In this document: positions 14,405-19,660 of the stretch, one piece after another
Position numbering within the stretch: the first letter of the stretch is position 1
How the letters are laid out: every line of letters starts with the position of its first letter
Source of the DNA: an uncultured Rivibacter sp.
GTDB lineage: Bacteria > Pseudomonadota > Gammaproteobacteria > Burkholderiales > Burkholderiaceae
Assembly (NCBI GenBank): GCA_946481025.1
Contig: CAMLNA010000080.1
Coordinates: 1 to 19,660, forward strand
Reading direction: 5' to 3'
Length of the DNA: 19,660 bases
The notes under the pieces: generated by a model
What the model saw: the letters and a program-made list of their open reading frames with translations, nothing else
Told to the model about the DNA's origin: nothing
Databases searched by the model: none
Position numbers and translations under genes: made by a program

Positions 14405-14439
14405 TTCTTGGTGCGTCGATCGGATAGTGGCGGTGGTGG

Positions 14440-15198
14440 TCAGGCGGTGGTCTGCACGTGCAACCGGCTCGACTGGCAGCGGTGCAGCGCGCGGTAGTGC
14501 TCCAGCGGCCGGCCGTTGGCGCCGTACGCGATCGACTCGATGCGCAGCAGCGCCTCGTTGCCGGCGATGTCGAGCAGCTTGCAGACATCAGCATCGGGCA
14601 GCACCGCGTCGATCCAGCGTTCGGCACGCACGATGCGCAGGCCGTACTGGCGGCGCAGCACGTCGTACAGCGAGCGATTCTCGAGCCGCGTGCGATGCAG
14701 CCCGGGCGCGAGATCCGCCGGGACCACGGTTTCGACCAGCAGGCGCAACTCGCCGTCGACGCTGCGCAGCCGCCTGAGCGCCACCACCTGCTGCTCGTCG
14801 CCCTTGAGCTCCAGCGCACTGGCTTCCTGCTCGGTGGGCGTGCGCAGTTCCTGCGCCAGCACCTGCGTGCGCACGGAGAGGCCCTTGCGCTCCATTTCGT
14901 CCGAGAAGCCCAGCACCGTCGAGACGAAGTCCTCGTCGCGTTCGCGAGCGGAGACGAAGGCCCCCTGGCCCTTGATCTTGTAGATGAGGCCGGTGCGCAC
15001 GAGGTCGGCCAGCGCTTCGCGCACCACGATGCGCGAGATGCCGAACTGCTCGCCGAACTCGGCTTCGGTGGGCAGCTTCGCACCGACCGCCAGCTCGCCC
15101 TGCAGGATGCGGCTGCGCAGCGTGTCGCGGAACTGCACCCACAGCGGCGAGCCGGAGTTGCGGTCGAGCAATGTCGGGTTGTCGAGTGGGCTGTTCAC
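14440..15198 (-). CDS. GntR-family regulator, HutC type with UTRA ligand domain
   Basis: A 252-residue GntR/HutC-type regulator. The N-terminal winged helix-turn-helix covers about residues 16-82, with LRSRILQGELAVGAKLPTEAEFGEQFGISRIVVREAL. The UTRA ligand-binding domain covers about 100-245, with VVALRRLRSVDGELRLLVETVVP and the late YRALHRCQSSRL strand. Such proteins are usually repressors released by a pathway metabolite, often a sugar phosphate. The start is a GTG at 15196-15198 that overlaps the TGA of the glpD-like gene as GTGA. No ATG lies near and this position gives a normal family length. It is the last gene of the kinase-dehydrogenase-regulator operon and is the obvious candidate to bind the paired palindromes at 18445-18454 and 18533-18542. 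The shared hairpin terminator follows. Confidence 0.9.
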   Translation of the reverse strand: MNSPLDNPTLLDRNSGSPLWVQFRDTLRSRILQGELAVGAKLPTEAEFGEQFGISRIVVREALADLVRTGLIYKIKGQGAFVSARERDEDFVSTVLGFSDEMERKGLSVRTQVLAQELRTPTEQEASALELKGDEQQVVALRRLRSVDGELRLLVETVVPADLAPGLHRTRLENRSLYDVLRRQYGLRIVRAERWIDAVLPDADVCKLLDIAGNEALLRIESIAYGANGRPLEHYRALHRCQSSRLHVQTTA

Positions 15199-16958
15199 GT
15201 CGGAAGCGGTGTGGTGAGGGGGCGCGTGGACGTCAATGATGCATCGAAAGCCGGCGCATCCTCCCGGTCGGCGGCCAGCCGCACGCGGTGGCGCTCGCGC
15301 AGTTCGCTGGCGCAGTCGCGCGTCTCGGCCCGGCGGCGCTCGGCGTTCCATCCGAGCGCCGCGCCGGCGACCTGCGACAGCTCGGCGAGCAGCGCATCGG
15401 TCACCTTGCCGAGGATGGCCAGCAGCGTGCGCCGCACCACCAGGTCGGCCAGGTGCACCACGCCGGTCTCGCTGCACAGGTAGGCGATCTCGGTGTCGGT
15501 GTAGTCCGGGGCGTTGCGCAGGGGGCGTTCGCCGGCGCCGGCAAAGCGGAAGGCCAGTGCATGGGCCTGGCTGCCGTAGCGGCCGACCAGCTGCTCGGCA
15601 CGGCGGCGGCTCACGCCGCTGGCGACGCTGATGCGCTCGATGAAGGCCTGCATCGCCCTCGCGTCGGACGGCAGGTCGGCGCCGCCGCCGATGCTCAGGT
15701 TCTCGGTGGAGCGGGCGCGCGGGCGGCCCAGCTGGCGCAGCACCTCGTTGGTGGCCTGCTCCGAGAGCGCCCGGAAGGTGGTCCACTTGCCGCCCACCAG
15801 CCCGGTCATCGCGATGTGCCGGCGGCCGTTGGGCGGGTCGATCACCACCGAGTGGTCGCGGGCGATGCTGCCGGGCTTGTCGGCGTCGGAGCGTGCCAGC
15901 GGCCGCACGCCGACGAAGGTGTAGACCACCTGCTCCTGGCTGAAGTGCAGCAGCGGGAACACCTCGCGCAGCACGCCCAGCAGGTAGTCGATCTCGGCCG
16001 GCTCGGTGGACGCCTCGTCGGGATCGTCCACCGGGATGTCGGTGGAGCCCACCAGCACGCGGTCGAGAAAGGGATAGACGATGCAGACCCGGCCGTCCGA
16101 GGCTTCGAAGTACGCCATGCGCCCGTCGAGCGAGCGGCGCAGCGCCGGGTGGTCGAGCACGAGGTGCGAACCCTTGGTGCCCATCACCCGGGCGCCGGGC
16201 CCGTCGAGCGCCTGCGCAGAACGGTCGAGCCAGGCGCCGGTCGCGTTGACCACGGCATCGGCGGTGACCTGCACCTCCTCGCCGGTGATTTCGTCGCGCA
16301 GGCAGACGGTGCGGCCCTCGCAGCCGGTCACCTTGCAGTAGTTCGCCGCCACCGAGCCGGGCTGGTCGCGGCTGGCATCGGCCATCAGCTCGAGGATGAG
16401 CCACTCCGGGTGGCTGATCCAGGCGTCGAAGAAGGTGGCGGTCCAGCGCACGCGCGGCGGGAACAGCGCGCCGTCGCGCGCCGGCACGCGCTCGATGCGG
16501 TGGCCCGGCATCACACGCTGGCGCCGCCCGAGCAGGTCGTACAGGCGCAGGCCCAGCGCCACCACCAGGAGGCCGCGGCTGCTGGGCGGACGGCTGATGC
16601 CGAAGAAGCGCAGCATGCTGCTGAGCAGGCCGCCGAAGTGGTTCGACAGCGGCACCACCGTCTTGAGCGGGCGCACCAGGTGCGGCGCATTGCGCAGCAG
16701 CAGGTTGCGCTCGCGGGTGGCCTCTGCCACCAGCGAGAACGAGCCGTGCTCCAGGTAGCGCAGGCCGCCGTGGATCATGCGCGACGGTGCGCTGCTGGCG
16801 CCCGCCGCGAAGTCGCCCTTGTCGACGATCAGGCAGTCCACGCCTTGCAGCGACAGGTCGCGGAACACGCCCACGCCGTTGATGCCGGCGCCGACGATGA
16901 CCACCGAGAAATGCCGTCCGGCCAGCGATCCCGGGCGCACGAAAGGCCGTGCGCTCAT
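15195..16958 (-). CDS. FAD-dependent glycerol-3-phosphate dehydrogenase family protein (GlpD/EryB-like)
   Basis: A 587-residue flavoprotein of the GlpD/DAO family. The FAD-binding Rossmann motif is VVIVGAGINGVG at residues 19-30, ending in the acidic D46. The family signature SRMIHGGLRYLEHGSF is at 59-74, NATGAW at 238-243, and GRVCIVYPF with the conserved arginine at 289-297. TGLVGGKWTTFR at 385-396 closes the FAD fold. A C-terminal DAO_C-like helical domain covers about 430-550. These enzymes oxidise glycerol 3-phosphate or related polyol phosphates at the membrane and give electrons to quinone. EryB of rhizobia and Brucella does this with erythritol phosphate. Here it overlaps the FGGY kinase gene (ATGA), so it most likely oxidises that kinase's product. 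Substrate is inferred only. The ribosome-binding site GGAGG, at 16965-16969, is six bases before the ATG and inside the kinase gene. Confidence 0.9.
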   Translation of the reverse strand: MSARPFVRPGSLAGRHFSVVIVGAGINGVGVFRDLSLQGVDCLIVDKGDFAAGASSAPSRMIHGGLRYLEHGSFSLVAEATRERNLLLRNAPHLVRPLKTVVPLSNHFGGLLSSMLRFFGISRPPSSRGLLVVALGLRLYDLLGRRQRVMPGHRIERVPARDGALFPPRVRWTATFFDAWISHPEWLILELMADASRDQPGSVAANYCKVTGCEGRTVCLRDEITGEEVQVTADAVVNATGAWLDRSAQALDGPGARVMGTKGSHLVLDHPALRRSLDGRMAYFEASDGRVCIVYPFLDRVLVGSTDIPVDDPDEASTEPAEIDYLLGVLREVFPLLHFSQEQVVYTFVGVRPLARSDADKPGSIARDHSVVIDPPNGRRHIAMTGLVGGKWTTFRALSEQATNEVLRQLGRPRARSTENLSIGGGADLPSDARAMQAFIERISVASGVSRRRAEQLVGRYGSQAHALAFRFAGAGERPLRNAPDYTDTEIAYLCSETGVVHLADLVVRRTLLAILGKVTDALLAELSQVAGAALGWNAERRRAETRDCASELRERHRVRLAADREDAPAFDASLTSTRPLTTPLPT

Positions 16959-18445
16959 TGCCTGCCTCCGGCGGCGAGTTGCGCGAACGCCGGCGCGAGG
17001 TTGTCCATCAGCTCGGCAAAGCCGGTGCGGAAATCCACGCAGGCCGGCAGGTCGCGCAGCGACGGCTCCACGATGTCGCTCGGGGCCGGCAGTGCATCCG
17101 GCGGCGCACCCGCCGATTGCGCGGCGTGCAGGGCGGCGCCGCGTGCGCCGGTCTCGTCGTCGCCGCAACGCTCGACCGCATGCCCCAGCATCGATGCCAG
17201 CAGCTGGACCAGCCGTGCATCGCGCGCGCCGCCGCCCAAGGCTGCCACGCGGCCGGGCACGCCGAGGCCGAACGAAGCGAGGCGCGCGAGGTGCTGCGCG
17301 TGCAGGGCCACCACCGCATCGACCACGGCGCGCGCCATGTGCGCGCGCTCGTGGTGGCTGGCCAGGCCGATGAAGCCGGCCGTCGCGCCCGCGGGCGCGC
17401 TGCCGCCGTTGATGAAGGGGGCGAAGCGCAGCCCTTCGGCGCCCAGGGGCACCGTCATCGCGCACTCGACCACCGCTGCCGCACTCGGGAACTGCAGCGT
17501 GCGCGCGAGCCAGGCGATGTTGGCCATCGACGAAGGGCTGTTTTCCAGGTAGAGCCGCTGGTCGCCCGCACCGAAGTGGACGATGCCGCCCACCGGCGGC
17601 TTGGGTTCCTGCACCGGCGCCACCACGGCGTTGACGCACCAGGTGCCGAGCACCGCGACCGCCTGGCCGCGCTGGTGCGCGCCGACCGCGACCAGCGAGG
17701 CCAGCAGGTCGATCGCGCTGGCGGCCACCGGCAGCCCGGCCGGCAGCCCGCAATCGGCGGCCCGCGCGGGCAGCAGCCTGCCGATCACGGTGCCGCTGGG
17801 CACGAGCGGGGGCAGCGCGTCGGCCGCCAGCTCGGTGAGGCCCGCGGCCTCGAAGGCCAGTGGCGACCATTGCCCGGTGGCCAGCGAGAGCAGGCCGGCC
17901 GTGCTGGCGTCGCTCGCATCGCTGGCCATCTCGCCGGTCAGCAGGAAGGCCAGGTAGTCCTTGGCGAACAGCAGGTGGCGGATCTCTCCGCGCCGCAGCA
18001 CGCCGTCGCCCAGCAATTCGGCCGCCACCATGGCGGGCTGTCCGGACCAGGGCTGGCAGCCGACGTCCTCGAACAGCGCAGGCCCGTGCCGCTGCGCCAG
18101 CGCACGGGCGCGAGCCGCGGCGCGCTGGTCGGTGGACGCCACTGCGCGGCCCCGCAGCAATTCGCCTTGCGCACCCAGGGCATACAACCCGGCGCCGTGC
18201 CCGGTGCAGCCGATGGCGCGCACGTCGCCCACCCGTGGCCCGAGCTGCTGCGAGACGCTGCGCAGCGCCTGCGTGAGCGCCTCGCGTATGGCCAGGTCAG
18301 CCAGTTCGCAACCGCCGCCGGGCAGCCGGAGGTGGGGCAGGGCGCCGCCTGCGGCGGCCAGGGTTGCACCGCTCCCCGCCTCGAAGGCAACTGCCTTGAG
18401 GCCGGTGGAGCCCATGTCTATACCGATGAAGATGTCTGTTCGCAT
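16955..18445 (-). CDS. FGGY-family carbohydrate kinase (L-xylulose kinase/erythritol kinase-like)
   Basis: A 496-residue sugar kinase of the FGGY family. The N-terminal phosphate-binding strand is IFIGIDMGSTGLKAVAF at residues 5-21. The probable catalytic base is D246 in LPVAASAIDLLASLVAVG, followed by the adenosine-side segment VLGTWCVN at 265-272. The second-domain motifs FAPFINGGSAPAG and VAALGGGARDARLVQLLASML follow. Segments GCTGHGAGLYAL, GTWCVNAV and ENSPSSMANIAWL resemble L-xylulose kinase LyxK and the related erythritol kinases more than glycerol kinase. It phosphorylates a pentulose or polyol using ATP, and the exact substrate is not decidable by eye. It is the first gene of the operon. 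No Shine-Dalgarno sequence precedes the ATG at 18443-18445, and a candidate operator begins at the A of that ATG. Confidence 0.9.
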   Translation of the reverse strand: MRTDIFIGIDMGSTGLKAVAFEAGSGATLAAAGGALPHLRLPGGGCELADLAIREALTQALRSVSQQLGPRVGDVRAIGCTGHGAGLYALGAQGELLRGRAVASTDQRAAARARALAQRHGPALFEDVGCQPWSGQPAMVAAELLGDGVLRRGEIRHLLFAKDYLAFLLTGEMASDASDASTAGLLSLATGQWSPLAFEAAGLTELAADALPPLVPSGTVIGRLLPARAADCGLPAGLPVAASAIDLLASLVAVGAHQRGQAVAVLGTWCVNAVVAPVQEPKPPVGGIVHFGAGDQRLYLENSPSSMANIAWLARTLQFPSAAAVVECAMTVPLGAEGLRFAPFINGGSAPAGATAGFIGLASHHERAHMARAVVDAVVALHAQHLARLASFGLGVPGRVAALGGGARDARLVQLLASMLGHAVERCGDDETGARGAALHAAQSAGAPPDALPAPSDIVEPSLRDLPACVDFRTGFAELMDNLAPAFAQLAAGGRQ

Positions 18446-18454
18446 GTTATGACA
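18445..18454. promoter_or_regulatory. Candidate operator A (TGTTATGACA) at the kinase start codon
   Basis: TGTTATGACA differs at one base from the perfect palindrome at 18533-18542 in the same gap. Its first base is also the first base of the kinase start codon on the minus strand. The GT(C/T)ATGAC core has the GT...AC borders seen in operators of HutC-type GntR regulators. Binding here would block the kinase-glpD-gntR operon. Confidence 0.5.
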
Positions 18455-18519
18455 TCGTGAACGGTTTTAAGGGAGTCTGTAGCCGTGTTTCCCCTAGGTG
18501 TTGCTTTGCAGGACTCCCC

Positions 18520-18525
18520 TATATT
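18520..18525 (+). promoter_or_regulatory. Candidate -10 box for the sugar-binding protein gene
   Basis: TATATT matches TATAAT at five of six positions and would place the transcription start near 18532-18533, directly at operator B. No good -35 hexamer is found 16-18 bases upstream, so activation or a weak promoter is possible. Confidence 0.4.
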
Positions 18526-18532
18526 TCGTTGC

Positions 18533-18542
18533 TGTCATGACA
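18533..18542. promoter_or_regulatory. Candidate operator B (TGTCATGACA) near the transport gene promoter
   Basis: This perfect 10-base palindrome lies just downstream of the likely -10 box, a standard place for a repressor site. With operator A it brackets the divergent promoter region, 88 bases apart. Confidence 0.55.
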
Positions 18543-18623
18543 ACTGAATGCACTTCAGCCGGTCGGACAACACCAAAAGTCGAGGCGGCATCCCCGCGAA
18601 ACCAACGACACAGGAGACAAGAG

Positions 18624-19658
18624 ATGAGGCGAGACTTCTTGAAGACCGCGGCCGTGGCCGGCACCGGCCTGCTGGGCGCCGGCGGCGCGTTCGCGCAGGC
18701 CGCGGCTGCCACCGGGCTGCGCGGCAACCCGAACGACACGTACGTGATGAACGTGATGGTCTCGGGCGTCGAGTACTGGTTCCCGGTCTACGAAATGATG
18801 AAGCAGCTCGGCCGCACGCTGGGCGTGAAGACGCGCTACAGCGGCACGCCCGAATACGACGTGAACAAGCAGCTCGCGTCATTCGAGCAGGAACTTGCGC
18901 GCAAGCCGGCGGGCATCCTGCTGCATCCGATGAACCCGGACCCGTTCATCGAGCCGATCAACCGCGCCGCGGCGATGGGCATTCCGGTGGTGACCTTCGC
19001 GGCCGACTCGCCGAACTCCAAGCGCGTGTCCTTCGTGACCTCCGACAACGACCGCGAGGGCTCGCAGGCGGCCGACGCCATTGCCGCGGCACTGAACGGC
19101 AAGGGCGAATACGCGGTGCTCGAGAACCCGGGCCAGGACAACCACGATCGCCGCATCGCCGCCTTCATCAACCGCATGAAGACCAAGCACCCGGGCATGA
19201 AGCTCGCGGGCCGCGCGGCCAGCAACCAGGACCCGAACAAGGCCTACCAGGCGACGCTCAGCATCGCGCAGGCCAACCCCAACCTGGGCGCCATCTTCAT
19301 GCCCGAGGCCAACTCGGCGCTGGGCGCGGCGCAGGCCAAGCTCGAGACCAAGAAGAACATCCGCGTGATGTGCTGCGACGTGAACGCGAAGATCCTCGAC
19401 ATGATCAAGTCGGGCGACGTGTTCGGTGCCATCAACCCGAACCAGGGCATGCAGGGTTTCATGGGCATGATGCTGCTGTTCCTCGCCAAGAACTCGCAGC
19501 TCATCGACCCGATGAACGACGCCAGGCGCAACGGCACCAACCCGATGGCGGTGCCCTTCCTCGACAACGGCCTGTCGGTGGTGAGCAAGGCCAACGCCGA
19601 CGACTTCTACTGGGACAAGTACCTGAAGCGCCGCGGCACCAAGGGCATCGACGAATGA
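18624..19658 (+). CDS. Sugar ABC transporter substrate-binding protein with Tat-type signal
   Basis: A 344-residue periplasmic binding protein of the ribose-binding (RbsB/Peripla_BP_4) type. The N-terminus MRRDFLKTAAVAG is a twin-arginine signal (RRDFLK at residues 2-7), with cleavage likely after AFA at about residue 24. The mature part shows the family pattern: a first lobe with the YDVNKQLASFEQEL helix, then GILLHPMNPDPFIEPINRA and GIPVVTFAADSP. GKGEYAVLENPGQDNHDRRIAAF and a late GAINPNQGMQGFMGM follow. It delivers a sugar or polyol to a membrane permease. ATPase and permease genes are expected just past the right edge, since the stop is two bases from the end. AGGAGA at 18612-18617, six bases before the ATG, sets the start. 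It is divergent from the kinase-glpD-gntR operon and almost certainly works with it. Confidence 0.93.
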   Translation: MRRDFLKTAAVAGTGLLGAGGAFAQAAAATGLRGNPNDTYVMNVMVSGVEYWFPVYEMMKQLGRTLGVKTRYSGTPEYDVNKQLASFEQELARKPAGILLHPMNPDPFIEPINRAAAMGIPVVTFAADSPNSKRVSFVTSDNDREGSQAADAIAAALNGKGEYAVLENPGQDNHDRRIAAFINRMKTKHPGMKLAGRAASNQDPNKAYQATLSIAQANPNLGAIFMPEANSALGAAQAKLETKKNIRVMCCDVNAKILDMIKSGDVFGAINPNQGMQGFMGMMLLFLAKNSQLIDPMNDARRNGTNPMAVPFLDNGLSVVSKANADDFYWDKYLKRRGTKGIDE

Positions 19659-19660
19659 AG

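Noticed and set aside
14440..16404. A 654-codon minus-strand frame joining the regulator to upstream sequence
   Set aside because: The upstream part is an alternate frame of the glpD-like gene. The regulator begins at the GTG at 15196-15198, with a GTGA overlap and normal family length.
15288..17552. A 754-codon plus-strand frame opposite the dehydrogenase and kinase genes
   Set aside because: It is antisense to two genes with full motif sets, and its translation is His/Gln/Arg/Ala-rich with no recognisable domain.
15195..17870. An 891-codon minus-strand frame suggesting a kinase-dehydrogenase fusion
   Set aside because: The upstream third is a different frame of the kinase gene, Ala/Arg/Gly-rich without family motifs. 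The true dehydrogenase starts at 16958 with its own GGAGG.
1..19660. A defence island, prophage, integrative element or CRISPR array
   Set aside because: No integrase, transposase, phage structural gene, restriction gene or spaced direct-repeat array is present. Composition is even and nearly all sequence is accounted for by ordinary chromosomal genes.

Overview
The window is a GC-rich, densely coded stretch of bacterial chromosome. Gene content and order fit a betaproteobacterium of the order Burkholderiales, most like the Rubrivivax/Piscinibacter/Leptothrix/Comamonadaceae group. The evidence is the divergent lptF-lptG / pepA-holC block, a cysB beside a short CbiX chelatase, a Burkholderiales-type FimV-like protein and a LivK-type binding protein. 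This placement is inferred from protein character, not from a marker gene. No rRNA, tRNA, CRISPR array, phage gene or transposase is visible.

Left part (1-6864): the minus strand carries a Crp/Fnr-type regulator followed by a phosphotransferase that runs off the left edge. A class II aldolase/adducin-family gene diverges from the regulator. A histidine phosphatase and a PaaG-like crotonase form a minus-strand pair. A FimV-like membrane protein is on the plus strand. A YbdL-type aminotransferase is on the minus strand. The phosphotransferase/crotonase content suggests acyl-CoA or aromatic catabolism, but no complete pathway is present.

Middle part (6865-13219): a 91-base imperfect palindrome separates the aminotransferase from cysB. 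A tightly packed minus-strand series lptF-lptG-cbiX-cysB follows, with stop/start overlaps between lptG/cbiX and cbiX/cysB. It links lipopolysaccharide export to siroheme synthesis and the sulfur regulator. Only 27 bases separate lptF from the divergent pepA-holC-small-protein series. A 235-base gap with several inverted repeats leads to livK.

Right part (13220-19660): a highly codon-biased livK-type gene ends in a strong hairpin terminator, probably shared with a convergent minus-strand operon. That operon is, in transcription order, FGGY kinase, GlpD-like flavin dehydrogenase and GntR/HutC-type regulator, with 4-base overlaps at both junctions. A Tat-signal sugar-binding protein gene diverges from it and its transporter partners presumably lie beyond the right edge. 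Two near-identical palindromes (TGTTATGACA and TGTCATGACA) sit at the two ends of the divergent promoter region and are good candidate operators for the GntR regulator. I read this as a polyol or sugar uptake, phosphorylation and oxidation module with its own repressor. The substrate cannot be told from sequence.

Most of the window is ordinary core genome and I do not see a clearly novel defence or mobile system. The points most worth following up are the polyol module and its operator pair, the class II aldolase homologue lacking the catalytic glutamate and phosphate-binding residues, the large palindrome at 6924-7014, and the 27-base lptF/pepA divergent region.
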